NCBI GenBank assembly: GCA_019931185.1
Contig: JAINDK010000079.1
Location: 1 to 34,735 of the forward strand
DNA length: 34,735 nt
Direction: 5' to 3'
Source of the DNA: Bryobacter sp. CoA8 C33
GTDB lineage: Bacteria; Acidobacteriota; Terriglobia; Bryobacterales; Bryobacteraceae
Program-made: the position numbers and the translations under genes
Shown: piece by piece, positions 15,592-24,809 of the stretch
Layout: every line of letters starts with the position of its first letter
Numbering within the stretch: the first letter of the stretch is position 1
The notes under the pieces: model-generated
Database searches by the model: none
Told to the model about the DNA's origin: nothing
The model's input: only the letters and a program-made list of their open reading frames with translations

Positions 15592-16199
15592 CCTTCTGCT
15601 TTGCCCACCAGAATGATGCCCAGCTTGATGCCTCCGTCTTTTGTGTAAAGCACCCAGTCGTGCTCGCCCAACTGCTTCAGCCCGGCTTCGAACGATTCCT
15701 CTTCCTTCCAAAAGCTGAACACGCACGGGTGCGGCGTCCCGCTCGCCTTGCGGCTCATCTCCATCAATTGTTCAAAGGTCGGGTTTTTCGCCAGATCCGG
15801 ATCCGCTTCGACCGGCGTCAGCAATAGAAAATCCCGCTGCGGCGCCACCCCCTGGTGATCCCCGTTCTGCGGAAAGTAGCTGTAGCGCAGCGTGTACGTA
15901 CCCGGCTTGATCGTCTGGCCCCGCCGGTCTTCATACTTCGCCGCAAACCGGATCAGACCCATAAACGTCCCATGCGCCACCTCCGGCAGCGTCACCGCCT
16001 GTTGGTCGCTCTTGGCCCCGGTCGGAATCGGCGTCCGCAGCCACACCTCGGCCACCGTCTTGCCCGCTCCATCGACGATCTTCGCCCCGGCCTTGGCCAC
16101 CTGGTCGGCGGCCACCGGCGCCGCACCCCCGGCCTCCAACTTGTATTGCCCCCAGGCAAGGCTCTGGCTCAACAGCGCAATGGCAATCAGTGTCTTCAT
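15588..16199 (-). CDS. Secreted conserved hypothetical protein
   Basis: 203 residues with a clean signal peptide (KTLIAIALLSQSLAWGQ). The mature part is beta-rich: AEVWLRTPIPTGAKSD, HGTFMGLIRFAAKYEDRRG, IKPGTYTLRYSYFPQNGDHQ, RDFLLLTPVEADPD and GTPHPCVFSFWKEEE. I do not recognise a named domain; the IKPGTYTLRY segment suggests a small beta-sandwich. Such proteins appear to be common in Acidobacteria, but no function is known to me. Start codon ATG 16199 lies 5 nt after the stop of the upstream mutarotase-like gene, so it is probably the last gene of that operon. Confidence 0.75.
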   Translation of the reverse strand: MKTLIAIALLSQSLAWGQYKLEAGGAAPVAADQVAKAGAKIVDGAGKTVAEVWLRTPIPTGAKSDQQAVTLPEVAHGTFMGLIRFAAKYEDRRGQTIKPGTYTLRYSYFPQNGDHQGVAPQRDFLLLTPVEADPDLAKNPTFEQLMEMSRKASGTPHPCVFSFWKEEESFEAGLKQLGEHDWVLYTKDGGIKLGIILVGKAEG

Positions 16200-16203
16200 G
16201 ACT

Positions 16204-17109
16204 TTATTTTAAGAGTGGCAACAACACCGCGTCGACGTTTTCGTCTGTCCACGCCGGGATCTTTACTCCTCTATGTAAACTCCAGTTCTCGATCAGTTCG
16301 ACGCTCTCTCCCGGGTTCAGTTTCACCATCGGCCCAAACGTCTCCAATTCCAGAAAATCCTGGTTCGTGAACGTCTGAAAGCTGCAGAAATACTCCGGGT
16401 ACGTCTTGCCCGGCTCCGCGTGATACTGCTTCAGAAAGAGCTCCTGGTTCAATAGATACGCCCCGAACGTGTGCGGATTGAAAAGTCCGATCTTCTGTGG
16501 CGCCTTCGCCTGCGGGTCCTGCCGCAGCCCCAGGTACTTCTTCATGAAGATCCAGCGCGGATCACTCAAATCCGTATACGCCCACATCACCAGCGGATTG
16601 GTCGGCTCGAGCATCTCCGGGTGCGTACCCCGCGGCGGAAAACCCGTAATCCCCACTCCCCCCTGCGCCATCACGCTCGGCGCCCACGGCGCAAACTCGA
16701 GCGCCATGCGCGCCTGGTTCCGCACCCGATGCACCACGCGCACCCCCGTGCCCGCCGCCTCCATCGTGATGTCCATCTCTTTTTCGAGGCCCGTTTCCGG
16801 CTCTACCGCCTGCGTCGCCACTAACCCCCGCTCGCGCGTCTCAATCTTTACCGGCCCGTTGTCGAGCCCATAGGTGTAGCGGATGCTTTCCGGCCCGATC
16901 CACAACCGGTGCCCCCCGCGAATCTGCCAGCTCGTCTCCCCGCTGCCGCCCATCTGCTCGCCAAACTCCCGGAACAGATTCTGCCCGCCCACAAAACCAC
17001 AGCGGATAATGCGCGGCCCGACATCGGCCGTCACCACCAGTTCGATTTCACCATTCGTAATCCGGTAGCAATTGGGCCACCCGCCGTAAGCAATTTTCTC
17101 AACCTGCAT
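16204..17109 (-). CDS. Aldose-epimerase/mutarotase-like protein (DUF4380 type)
   Basis: 301 residues from ATG 17109 (MQVEKIAYGGWPNCYRI); the frame stays open upstream into thiL but that part is not the gene. The beta-rich sequence has galactose-mutarotase-like features: NGEIELVVTADVGPRIIRCG, GGHRLWIGPES, a central RVVHRVRN, LEFAPWAPSVMAQGG and a final LNPGESVELIENWSL. The group binds sugars, but the catalytic His-Glu pair of true GalM cannot be placed with confidence. It follows thiL by 10 nt and reads the same way. Cytoplasmic by lack of a signal peptide. Confidence 0.75.
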   Translation of the reverse strand: MQVEKIAYGGWPNCYRITNGEIELVVTADVGPRIIRCGFVGGQNLFREFGEQMGGSGETSWQIRGGHRLWIGPESIRYTYGLDNGPVKIETRERGLVATQAVEPETGLEKEMDITMEAAGTGVRVVHRVRNQARMALEFAPWAPSVMAQGGVGITGFPPRGTHPEMLEPTNPLVMWAYTDLSDPRWIFMKKYLGLRQDPQAKAPQKIGLFNPHTFGAYLLNQELFLKQYHAEPGKTYPEYFCSFQTFTNQDFLELETFGPMVKLNPGESVELIENWSLHRGVKIPAWTDENVDAVLLPLLK

Positions 17110-17119
17110 CAGGCCTAGC

Positions 17120-17911
17120 TTATCGAAAATGGTCCCAGCCCTTCGGTGGCAGCGGTGAGCCCGGCTTGCCTTCCACCGCCCGCGCGATCTCGTAAAAACC
17201 CTCCCCCAACGGCTTCCCGCTCGCCACCAGCAACTCGTAATCCTCTCCGTGATGCCACGCCTGCTCGAGCGTCGCTCCCCGCGCCACCGGCGGCGCCGCC
17301 GTGATCTCACAGCTCAGCCCCGAGGCTCGCAACATCCGGTCCAGGTCGATCGACAATCCATCGGTGATGTCCATCGCCGCATGCGCCCGCCCGCGGATCC
17401 GCTCCACCAGATCGAGCCGCGGCCGCGGCCGTTTCTTCCACCGTCCCAGCGGCCCCGTCACCGCGATCACATCCCCCGGCTTCACCCCGCTGCGCAACAG
17501 CGCCTTGCCCCGCGGCACACCCCCGCAGGCCACCACATCCACATGGATCTTCCCGCTCCAGCTCAGGTCTCCGCCCGCCACCTCCACCCCGTGCGCAAAC
17601 ACCCCCCGCATCAACGGCTTCACCAGCGCCTCATCCGGCACCGCCAGGCTCACCAGCGCGAAGCGCGGTTCAGCCCCCATGGCCGCCAGATCGCTCAGCC
17701 CCCGCGCCATGGCCTTATAGCCAATCTCGCGCGGCGTATACGCCGGCCGCTCAAAGTGCCGCCCCTCGATCGTGAAATCGGTCGTGAACACCAGCTCTTC
17801 GCCCCGCGCCGGCCGGTACACCGCGCAGTCATCCCCAATTCCCACACGCACTCCCTGTCCAAACCGCGGCGCCGTCTTCCGGATCCAGTCAATCAGCGCC
17901 TGCTCGCTCAT
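17120..17911 (-). CDS. thiL: Thiamine-monophosphate kinase
   Basis: 263 residues, shorter than the common 310-330. Metal- and nucleotide-binding motifs are present in order: VGIGDDCAVYRP, FTTDFTIEGRHF, IGYKAMARGLSDLAAMGAEP, VAGGDLSWSG, VIAVTGPLG, AMDITDGLSIDLDRML and HGEDYELLV. It phosphorylates thiamine monophosphate to the diphosphate cofactor with ATP. Segments usually found between the VTG and MD(I/L)TDGL motifs are shortened. The ATG overlaps the stop of the Hsp70-like gene by 4 nt (ATGA), so it is translationally coupled to the chaperone operon, which is an unusual partner for a thiamine enzyme. Confidence 0.92.
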   Translation of the reverse strand: MSEQALIDWIRKTAPRFGQGVRVGIGDDCAVYRPARGEELVFTTDFTIEGRHFERPAYTPREIGYKAMARGLSDLAAMGAEPRFALVSLAVPDEALVKPLMRGVFAHGVEVAGGDLSWSGKIHVDVVACGGVPRGKALLRSGVKPGDVIAVTGPLGRWKKRPRPRLDLVERIRGRAHAAMDITDGLSIDLDRMLRASGLSCEITAAPPVARGATLEQAWHHGEDYELLVASGKPLGEGFYEIARAVEGKPGSPLPPKGWDHFR

Positions 17912-20517
17912 TCGATCACCAGGCCGCTCGGCAACTCCTCACCAAACACACGTCCCAGCGCCGCCAGCTCGTCCTGGCCCTCGCCTTCGAGCATCGCCAG
18001 TAAATGATCTCGCCGCGCATGGCCGGCCAGTGCTTTCTCCACCAGCGCCACCGTCGCCGCCGGCAGATCGCGCCCCACATCGCCCGTCTTGCGCGCCATC
18101 GCCGCCATCGCCTCGGCTGCTTCCGGCAGCGCCAGCACCTGTTCGATCCAGCGCGCCACCGTCGTCGCCGGCACCACCAGATTATTCGGCCCATACAGCA
18201 GCTTTCGCGCCCCCAGCCGCCCCAAACACCACATCTCGCTCGCCGTGAAATTCTTCGCCCGAATCTTCTTGAGCAGCGCGTTGCCGAGTTCCGTCTTCGT
18301 GCCCACCGGCAACAACTCGAGCGAGCTCGCGCAGCGCCACATCTCCCGCTCAAGCGACGGGTTCAGCCGCTTCGGCTTCGCCCCTTTCGGTATCAGCGCC
18401 GCCGACAGCCTCTGGTACAGATCCTGCTGTTGATTGCGGTTCAAACCACCCGACACGCGTCCGGAAAAGATCCACCAGTCAATCTCGTTCTGCGCCTGAT
18501 TACCAAATACCAGCCCGGCGGCAAACACCCGCCGCGCCTGCTCGATCCGCAGATCGTCGCCCGGCGAGCCAAAGCCCGGCCTCAGACACAACCCTGTCAG
18601 GTTCAGCCAGCGCAATTCATGCGCCGCCGACTTCTTTCGCCCTTCTGCCACCTGCAGAAACACATCCGCCAGCTTGCGAATCGCCGCCAGTGGCCACGAC
18701 GTCCGCCCCAGCGTCAGCGTTTGCTCCAGCTTCTGTGGCAGCTCTTCCGGATGCAGGGCAAAATCGCCGCTGAACGTGGCGCGGATCAGTGCTATCGCCG
18801 CCTGCATCGCTTCGTCCGTCACCGCGGCCTCCGGCCGCGCGACCAACGATTTTGCCGACTGCCGCCGCAGCTCAAACTGCAGCCGCCACGTATGCTCGCT
18901 CACCTTGCTCACTGCAAAGATCTCGAGCGTGCCGAGTGCCGTCAAATGCGCCCTCAGCCGCACCGGCACCTGCCGCTCCACCTGCGGGTTCCCAAACCGG
19001 ATCACCGCGTCGAGCGGCGCATGCAAATGAAAGTCCGCTTCCGCCTCCACCATTTGCCCGGCCAGATCATCGGTCCGCGTCAGCGAACTGTACAGGCGAA
19101 AACTCACCGGCTTGTTCGCCAGCAGTTGCAGCCCCGGCACATCGATCTCAATCGTCGCCCCTTCTTCGCTGCCCCGCGGCGCCAGACAAATCGTCTGTCC
19201 TTCGCCGGCGCCGATAAAGTAAGCCCGCGGCAGCCCGCCCCGCACCAGGATGCCCTGCCCGCCGCCCCGCACATGGCAGTAATAAGCCGCCCCCTGCGCC
19301 ACCGCCAGATCCAGATCCTGATTTTCAAAAATCAGCGGCTCCTGCCCAAACCAGCCCGTTACCACCTGCCGCACCCGATCCCGCAAAACCGGCGGGATAA
19401 AGAATCCCCCATTGAACAGAATCGCGTCCGGACGCACATTCCCGCTCTCGCGCAAAAACTGTGCCAGATGCCGCGTCACCGCCGGGTCGCTCACATACGG
19501 CAGGCCCAACTCGCGAAATGCCGACTTCTTATCCACCGCCGGCGCCTCCTCGAACCCGCACACCGGCAGAAACCCGTCGAGCGCCAACTCCCGCGCCTCG
19601 GCCCGCGTGATCTCCGTGCGCAACGTGCCGCCAATCAGCGAGCTGCCCGCCCCCAGCACCGTGATCTCCACCGCCTCCGGCCCGTCCTCGGCCAACAGCT
19701 TCTCCTTGGCCGCCGCGCATTGCCGCCGCAGCGCGCTCCGCTGCCGCAAACTCAGCTGCGTGTTCAGCTTCGTCTCCACCAGCCAGCTCAGCGTCAAATC
19801 CAGATTGTCGCCCCCGAGCAGCAGGTGCTTGCCTACCGCCGTGCGCGTAAACTCCACGTGATCGCCGCTGCGCTTCACCTCGATCAGCGTAAAGTCCGAC
19901 GTCCCGCCTCCCACGTCGACGATCAGCACATTCATGCCGTCCGTCAGGTGCTTCCGCGATTGCGACAAGTGCCGCGCGATCCACGAATAAAATGCCGCCG
20001 CCGGCTCCTCGATCAGTGTCAGCTTCTCGATGCCCGCCGCCCGCGCCGCCGCGACCGTCAACTCCCGCGCTTCCTCGTCAAAGCTCGCCGGCACCGTCAG
20101 CACCACGTCATGCTCGCCGATCGGCGTGCCATGCTGCTCCCGCCACGCCTCGGCCAGATGCGCCAGATACTTCGTCGATGCCTCCACCGGCGAGTACAGC
20201 CGCCCGGCCTGCTGCGCGTCCCACGGCAGAATCTTCGCGTTGCGGTCCACCTCGCTGTTCGATAGCCAGCTCTTGGCCGCGTACACGCTCCGCGTCGGCA
20301 CCAGCGCCCCCTGCTCGCGCGCATACACCCCTACATATTCCTGCTGGTCGAGATAAAGAAAACTCGGCAGCGTTCGCCGCTTTTCCTGCCGCCCCGGCGC
20401 CACAAACTGGTTGATCTCCAGCACCTCGATCGGCGTATAGTCCGCCTCGGCCGCCTCCGCCTCATTCACCCAGGCCAGCGCCGAATTTGTCGTTCCCAGA
20501 TCGATGCCGATCTTCAT
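17908..20517 (-). CDS. Hsp70-like protein with long C-terminal extension (DUF3731-type)
   Basis: 869 residues. The N-terminal actin-fold ATPase has the phosphate-1 motif KIGIDLGTTNSALAWV, VVLTVPASFDEEARELTVAA, LIEEPAAAFYSW, the phosphate-2 motif VLIVDVGGGTSDFTLIEV and the adenosine motif ILFNGGFFIP. A beta-rich segment (about 430-560) replaces the usual substrate-binding domain, and some 300 residues of helical sequence follow (RVFAAGLVFGNQAQNEIDWW, MWRCASSLELLPVGTKTELG, EMWCLGRLGARKLLYGP), typical of the DUF3731-containing Hsp70 relatives. No EEVD tail and no DnaJ or GrpE gene nearby. It overlaps the second Hsp70-like gene upstream by 4 nt and thiL downstream by 4 nt. Client and co-chaperone unknown. 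Confidence 0.9.
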   Translation of the reverse strand: MKIGIDLGTTNSALAWVNEAEAAEADYTPIEVLEINQFVAPGRQEKRRTLPSFLYLDQQEYVGVYAREQGALVPTRSVYAAKSWLSNSEVDRNAKILPWDAQQAGRLYSPVEASTKYLAHLAEAWREQHGTPIGEHDVVLTVPASFDEEARELTVAAARAAGIEKLTLIEEPAAAFYSWIARHLSQSRKHLTDGMNVLIVDVGGGTSDFTLIEVKRSGDHVEFTRTAVGKHLLLGGDNLDLTLSWLVETKLNTQLSLRQRSALRRQCAAAKEKLLAEDGPEAVEITVLGAGSSLIGGTLRTEITRAEARELALDGFLPVCGFEEAPAVDKKSAFRELGLPYVSDPAVTRHLAQFLRESGNVRPDAILFNGGFFIPPVLRDRVRQVVTGWFGQEPLIFENQDLDLAVAQGAAYYCHVRGGGQGILVRGGLPRAYFIGAGEGQTICLAPRGSEEGATIEIDVPGLQLLANKPVSFRLYSSLTRTDDLAGQMVEAEADFHLHAPLDAVIRFGNPQVERQVPVRLRAHLTALGTLEIFAVSKVSEHTWRLQFELRRQSAKSLVARPEAAVTDEAMQAAIALIRATFSGDFALHPEELPQKLEQTLTLGRTSWPLAAIRKLADVFLQVAEGRKKSAAHELRWLNLTGLCLRPGFGSPGDDLRIEQARRVFAAGLVFGNQAQNEIDWWIFSGRVSGGLNRNQQQDLYQRLSAALIPKGAKPKRLNPSLEREMWRCASSLELLPVGTKTELGNALLKKIRAKNFTASEMWCLGRLGARKLLYGPNNLVVPATTVARWIEQVLALPEAAEAMAAMARKTGDVGRDLPAATVALVEKALAGHARRDHLLAMLEGEGQDELAALGRVFGEELPSGLVIE

Positions 20518-22232
20518 CCTTTACGCTCTCTCACACTAAACTCCAACTTCCAGCGGTCGCCCGACGCCGCCACACAATACAATTCGAGCACGCCCGTGTC
20601 CGTCACGTAGGAGGCCAGCGTTACCGGCGTCACCCCCCGGGGATGATTCTTCGTCGGCGCCAGCGTGATTTCCATCGGCGGCATCTCCTCGAGCTCCCGC
20701 GGCATCGGCTCAAGCAAGTCGCCCGCCGCGTCGGCCCGCCGCACCGTCGACGAGAAGATCCGAAACTCCACCGGCTCGCCCACATACAGCCCAAACTTAC
20801 GCTGCGGAAACTCGTGTCCCGTGCCTTCTTCCATTCCAAACGGCGCCACCGTCAATGCCTTCAGTGGCGCTGCCATGCCCGGCACCGCCGGCAGGGCGTC
20901 TTCAATGCCCACATAATACGTGCGCGCCACCCCGCCCCGGATCCGGATCCCCTTCCCCTGCCGCGCCAGGCCAAAGTAGGCCGCCCCGCGCGCCACCGCC
21001 AGCATCAGGTCCTCGCCGTCGAGCACCACCACCGGCTTCGGCAGCCACAGGTTCAGCGCACTGATCAACCGCTCCCGCACCAACCCGGCTCGCAATACCC
21101 CGCCATTGAACAGCACATGCGTCGGCGCCGCTCCCGCCTGCTTGAGAAACTGCGCCAGATGCGCCGTAATCCGCGCATCGCTGGCAAACGGCAGCGCCAG
21201 CTCCGTCAGCGCCGCCCGCCGGCCCCGCTGCGGAATCTCCTCGAGCGGCACGTGCGGGAAAAATCCCTCCACCACCGTCCGCTCCACTTCCTCTCGCGTC
21301 AGCTTCGCCCGCAGTGTGCCCCCAATCAGGCTGCTGCCGCGCCCGAGTATCGTCACCACCTGCTCGGCGGTCTCCGCCCCTGGCTCAAGCAGCGCTTCCT
21401 TGGCCGCCCGGCACTGCTGCCACAACGCCTGCATCTGCATCGCGTCCAGCTTCGGCATCCGGCTTTCCACCTGCCTCGCCAGCGCCAGATCCATATTGTC
21501 CCCGCCAAGCAGAATGTGCTCGCCCACCGCCACCCGCTCCAACTCGAGCGCCCCACCCCGGTCTTTCACGTCAATCAGCGTAAAGTCCGTCGTGCCCCCG
21601 CCGATATCCACAATCAAGATCCGGTTTCCCGGCCCGACCCGCTCCCGCCAATCCGCGTGCCGCGCGATCCAGGAATAAAACGCCGCCTGCGGCTCCTCGA
21701 GCAGCACCACCCGCTTCAGCCCCGCTTCGCGCGCCGCCTGCTCGGTCAACTGCCGCGCGACCGCGTCAAAGCTCGCCGGCACCGTCAGAATCACTTCTTC
21801 TTCTCCCAGCGCTTCGTTCCCCGCCGCCTCCCAGGCCGCGCTCAAGTGCGCCAGGTAAGCCCGCGAGGCAGCCACCGGGCTGATCCGCTCCACCCCCTCC
21901 GGCGCATGCACCGGCAGAAACGCCTCTTGCCGGTCCACCCCCGGATAGCTTAGCCAGCTCTTCGCGCTCGCCACAAGCCGTCCCATGCTCTCGGCGCCCC
22001 GTTTCCGCGCCAATTTACCCACCACCAGCGCCGGCTCCTCGTCCCAGGGCAGCGCTGTCGCCCCCGGTGCAAAGTCCCGCGCCCCCGCGAGATAGACAAA
22101 CGACGGCAGCAGCATCTCCGCCCGCACCTCGTTCGGCTCCACCACCTGTGGGATCCCAAATGCCTCAATCTCTTCGCCCCGGCTGTAGGCGAGGGCACAG
22201 TTCGTCGTGCCCAGGTCGATTCCGATCGCCAA
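20514..22232 (-). CDS. Hsp70-like protein (short form)
   Basis: 572 residues. ATPase motifs are complete: AIGIDLGTTNCALAY, ILTVPASFDAVARQLTEQAA, LLEEPQAAFYSWIARH, ILIVDIGGGTTDFTLIDV and HVLFNGGVLRAG. The C-terminal 150 residues form a beta-domain (LTVAPFGMEEGTGHE, KFGLYVGEPVEFRIF, MPPMEITLAPT, TGVLELYCVA) without the alpha-helical lid, so it ends where the larger neighbour continues with its extension. The start is TTG at 22232, 6 nt after the DUF2760 stop; the stop overlaps the next gene by ATGA. It probably works as a pair with the longer protein. Confidence 0.92.
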   Translation of the reverse strand: MAIGIDLGTTNCALAYSRGEEIEAFGIPQVVEPNEVRAEMLLPSFVYLAGARDFAPGATALPWDEEPALVVGKLARKRGAESMGRLVASAKSWLSYPGVDRQEAFLPVHAPEGVERISPVAASRAYLAHLSAAWEAAGNEALGEEEVILTVPASFDAVARQLTEQAAREAGLKRVVLLEEPQAAFYSWIARHADWRERVGPGNRILIVDIGGGTTDFTLIDVKDRGGALELERVAVGEHILLGGDNMDLALARQVESRMPKLDAMQMQALWQQCRAAKEALLEPGAETAEQVVTILGRGSSLIGGTLRAKLTREEVERTVVEGFFPHVPLEEIPQRGRRAALTELALPFASDARITAHLAQFLKQAGAAPTHVLFNGGVLRAGLVRERLISALNLWLPKPVVVLDGEDLMLAVARGAAYFGLARQGKGIRIRGGVARTYYVGIEDALPAVPGMAAPLKALTVAPFGMEEGTGHEFPQRKFGLYVGEPVEFRIFSSTVRRADAAGDLLEPMPRELEEMPPMEITLAPTKNHPRGVTPVTLASYVTDTGVLELYCVAASGDRWKLEFSVRERKG

Positions 22233-22238
22233 GCGCGC

Positions 22239-22778
22239 CTACTCGACTTCGATTTCCGCCGGCGCCAGAATCTTCAGATTCGCCTTACCCGCCATCGCCG
22301 GCAACTCAATCTTTTCCACTTTCCACCCCTTATGCCGCAGCAATCCCGCCTTCACGTTCCCGTCCGCCGGCACGTTGCCGAGCAGCTTGATCGCCGCCGC
22401 CTCGCTGCGCAGCGCCCCCGCCGCCGTCAACTGCGTTACTGCCCCCTCCACCCCGTCGATCACCGGCTCGAGGCGCAGATACCGGCCGAGCGTCGCCCGC
22501 GAATTCTCCTGGATGTTGCGCACCGCCGCACCCACCTGCTCGTCGGAGTATGCGGAGATGTCTTCCATCAGAAAATCCACTAGCCGTGCGTCCCGCTGCA
22601 GTAGGCCCAGCAATTGCAGCGCGCCTTCGCTTACGTCCACCTTGGGCGGCGCTGCCGCCGCGGGCGTCGATTTTGCCCCGCGTTTGCTTAGCCCCAGTGC
22701 AATCAGCACCGAGTCCGGTAGCTGGCCTCCAAACAAGAGACCGAAGAAAGAAGAAAATGCAAGCGTGATACGGCTCAA
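22239..22778 (-). CDS. DUF2760-family protein
   Basis: 179 residues. Starts at TTG 22778 (SRITLAFSSFFGLLFGG), with GGAGG about 12 nt upstream. The amphipathic hydrophobic N-terminus is followed by an Ala/Pro linker. The conserved core is ALQLLGLLQRDARLVDFLME, AYSDEQVGAAVRNIQENSRA, LEPVIDGVEG and GLLRHKGWKVEKIELP, the DUF2760 pattern. The family has no known function but, to my knowledge, it is often found next to Hsp70-like genes, as here. It is the first gene of the chaperone operon and diverges from a MerR regulator. Confidence 0.88.
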   Translation of the reverse strand: MSRITLAFSSFFGLLFGGQLPDSVLIALGLSKRGAKSTPAAAAPPKVDVSEGALQLLGLLQRDARLVDFLMEDISAYSDEQVGAAVRNIQENSRATLGRYLRLEPVIDGVEGAVTQLTAAGALRSEAAAIKLLGNVPADGNVKAGLLRHKGWKVEKIELPAMAGKANLKILAPAEIEVE

Positions 22779-22860
22779 GACGCTCTCGAGCCTCCATTTC
22801 TATTGGGGATTCGCGGCCGGAACCGCCGCAACTTCCATGATAGCGCTAGGATAGGCTACG
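22779..22860. promoter_or_regulatory. Divergent DUF2760/merR intergenic region
   Basis: 82 nt between the two divergent genes. The segment GCGGCCGGAACCGC near 22813-22826 has dyad symmetry (GCGG ... CCGC) and could be a MerR-type operator, but MerR sites normally sit inside a 19-nt promoter spacer that I cannot identify here. Control of the chaperone operon by the adjacent MerR protein is inference from position. Confidence 0.3.
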
Positions 22861-23187
22861 ATGGCCGACCCAGAAATCAAATGGAAGCGGGGAGAACTCG
22901 CCGAGGCTTGCGGCGTCAACAGCGAAACCCTGCGCTTTTACGAAAAAGCCGGCTTGATTACCCCCGAGCGCGGCGCCAACGGCTACCGCCTCTATAACCT
23001 CTCCCACGCCAAACGGATCCGGCTCACACAGCGCGCCATTCATGTCGGCTTCTCCATACAGGATGTTAAGAGCTGGCTCGACGGCGACACTGCCCGCATG
23101 GAGTCCGCTCTTGTTGAAGTGGAAGGCAAATTAGAAGTCCTCGAACGCTTGCGAAAAACTCTCCGAAAAAAACTGCGAAAAGCATGA
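22861..23187 (+). CDS. MerR-family transcriptional regulator, short form
   Basis: 108 residues. The winged helix-turn-helix is clear: RGELAEACGVNSETLRFYEK (MerR signature) and AGLITPERGANGYRLYN, followed by IRLTQRAIHVGFSIQDVKSW. The C-terminal dimerisation coiled coil (ESALVEVEGKLEVLERLRKT) is short, and no ligand-binding domain or metal-binding Cys follows, so the signal is unknown. It is divergent from the DUF2760/Hsp70 operon and may control it. A hairpin terminator lies about 70 nt past the stop. Confidence 0.93.
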   Translation: MADPEIKWKRGELAEACGVNSETLRFYEKAGLITPERGANGYRLYNLSHAKRIRLTQRAIHVGFSIQDVKSWLDGDTARMESALVEVEGKLEVLERLRKTLRKKLRKA

Positions 23188-23255
23188 CCTGTTTTTGCCG
23201 CCGCTAACGCTTATGCTATTGAAGACAAAAATTGATCTCAAAGGGACACCTGAGA

Positions 23256-23296
23256 CAGGGCGGCGATCCGGAGGGAATTCGCTGCCCTGATTTTTA
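23256..23296 (+). terminator. Rho-independent terminator of merR
   Basis: CAGGGCGGCG (23256-23265) pairs with CGCTGCCCTG (23280-23289) in a 10-bp stem with one G-U, followed by ATTTTTAT. It points in the plus direction, after merR. It is the only clear intrinsic terminator I see in the window. Confidence 0.75.
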
Positions 23297-24082
23297 TGCC
23301 CTAAAATGATCGATCGCCGCCCGCCAATAGGGCTTCAGCTCCCTTTCGGCATAGGCGGTAAAACCTAGTTCTTCCATTTCGGCCAAGGTGTTTCGATAAT
23401 GATCGAGCAGCGGGTCGGCCAGCATCTGCTTGCCGCACCGGATCGTATTGAGCGCCACGGCGGTGGAGACCGCGAGCAGCGGGCGCCTTTGCGCCGCCGC
23501 TGTTTGCTGGAGTGCCTCCCAGTCGGCCTCCACCGCACTGGCCATTGTCACCGTTGACTTCAGGCTCTCCCATTCCCGCATCATCGCCTCGCGGTTCAGG
23601 GGTGGCATATTCAGCGTTTCGGCCAGCCGACCGCTTCCCCGCTCGAGCCCGTCCAACAAATCAGAAACCGTGCGAACCCCACTCGCCCCGCTCAGATAGC
23701 CGTCCTCCTCGAGTGTCCGCGCTATCTCGCTCAGTACCCGGTTGCCCGCTCCCGAAGCATCCGCCGTCGCTGCCAGCACCCACACCGGCGACACATGAAA
23801 TACCGCCAGACTCATCCACTCCAGCCCATTGCCCGCCCCGCGCCGCACCAGAAAATTCTCCGGCAACCCCGACCCCGTTTCATACACCCCCTCCACCTGC
23901 CCCACCTTCTCAATCAGGAAGCGCAGCGTCTGCTCCACGATCGATTGATACAGCCGGCTCCGCCGAAACGCCTCCGGCAGCGTCACCTCCGTGCTCTCCC
24001 GCAATAGCCCCGCCCCCAGCGCCGTCACGGCCCGCACCGTCCGCTCCGGCAGGCTCAATAAATAACTACTTGATCTTTTCAT
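23294..24082 (-). CDS. Conserved hypothetical protein
   Basis: 262 residues, mainly helical, without signal peptide or convincing membrane segments. Starts ATG 24082, 17 nt inside the end of the ABC ATPase gene, so it is the last gene of that operon. The N-terminal half has a Leu/Arg-rich region ([18 protein letters not shown]) and [19 protein letters not shown], and the middle has [20 protein letters not shown] do not recognise the family. It occupies the place where a MacB/FtsX-type permease would be expected, but it lacks the four transmembrane helices, so it is not the missing permease. Confidence 0.7.
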   Translation of the reverse strand: MKRSSSYLLSLPERTVRAVTALGAGLLRESTEVTLPEAFRRSRLYQSIVEQTLRFLIEKVGQVEGVYETGSGLPENFLVRRGAGNGLEWMSLAVFHVSPVWVLAATADASGAGNRVLSEIARTLEEDGYLSGASGVRTVSDLLDGLERGSGRLAETLNMPPLNREAMMREWESLKSTVTMASAVEADWEALQQTAAAQRRPLLAVSTAVALNTIRCGKQMLADPLLDHYRNTLAEMEELGFTAYAERELKPYWRAAIDHFRA

Positions 24083-24806
24083 CCTTTTCGACTTTGCCGT
24101 CGCGGATGTGCACGATCCGGTGCGCGTTCATCGCTACATCCAACTCGTGCGTCACCAGAATGATCGTGTTCCCTTGCGAATGCAGCCGCTCGAACAGAGC
24201 CATGATTTCCACGCTCGTCGTCGAGTCCAGGTTCCCCGTCGGCTCGTCCGCCAGCAGAATCGACGGGTTGTTCACCAGCGCCCGCGCGATCGCCACGCGC
24301 TGCCGTTGCCCACCCGATAGTTCATTCGGCTTGTGATACATGCGCTTGCCGAGGTCCACCTGCTCCAGGCACTGCTTGGCCCGCTCGAGCCTCTGCGCCT
24401 GATTAAAGCCCGCATAGATCAGCGGCAATTCCACATTGTGCAGCGCCGTCGCCCGCGGCAACAGGTTGAAGCTCTGAAACACGAACCCGATTTCCTTGTT
24501 CCGGATCCGCGCCAGCTCATCGTCCGACATCGTCGAAACCAGGCTCCCGTTGATGAAGTATTCCCCGCTCGATGGCGTATCCAGGCAGCCGATCAGATTC
24601 ATCAGCGTCGATTTACCCGACCCCGACGGCCCCATGATCGCCACATATTCCCCACGTTTGATTTCAATATCGGTGCCGTTGACGGCATTGATCACCTGAT
24701 CACCCATGACATAGGTCTTCTTCAGGTCATAGGTTCGTATGACGATCCCTTGCTGCTTCAGTTGCTCGCCACGCAGCTTGGGGTCCGTGGCAACGGCTGT
24801 CGACAT
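24066..24806 (-). CDS. MacB/LolD-type ABC transporter ATP-binding protein
   Basis: 246 residues with every ATPase motif: Walker [11 protein letters not shown]-loop [11 protein letters not shown], signature [15 protein letters not shown], Walker [13 protein letters not shown] and the His switch LVTHELD. The motif set ([12 protein letters not shown]) places it in the MacB/LolD/FtsE group, which works with FtsX-like permeases in tripartite export or lipoprotein release. It lies 3 nt after the MacA-like adaptor gene. No permease gene follows within the window, so the transporter must recruit one from elsewhere or the permease gene has been lost or moved. Confidence 0.94.
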   Translation of the reverse strand: MSTAVATDPKLRGEQLKQQGIVIRTYDLKKTYVMGDQVINAVNGTDIEIKRGEYVAIMGPSGSGKSTLMNLIGCLDTPSSGEYFINGSLVSTMSDDELARIRNKEIGFVFQSFNLLPRATALHNVELPLIYAGFNQAQRLERAKQCLEQVDLGKRMYHKPNELSGGQRQRVAIARALVNNPSILLADEPTGNLDSTTSVEIMALFERLHSQGNTIILVTHELDVAMNAHRIVHIRDGKVEKDEKIK

Positions 24807-24809
24807 GAT

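Noticed and set aside
18004-20265. Long Arg/His-rich open frame on the plus strand opposite the large Hsp70-like gene
   Set aside because: Artefact of high G+C on the antisense strand; no motifs or ribosome site.
23294-24082. Unknown protein as the missing MacB permease
   Set aside because: No set of transmembrane helices and no large periplasmic domain is visible.
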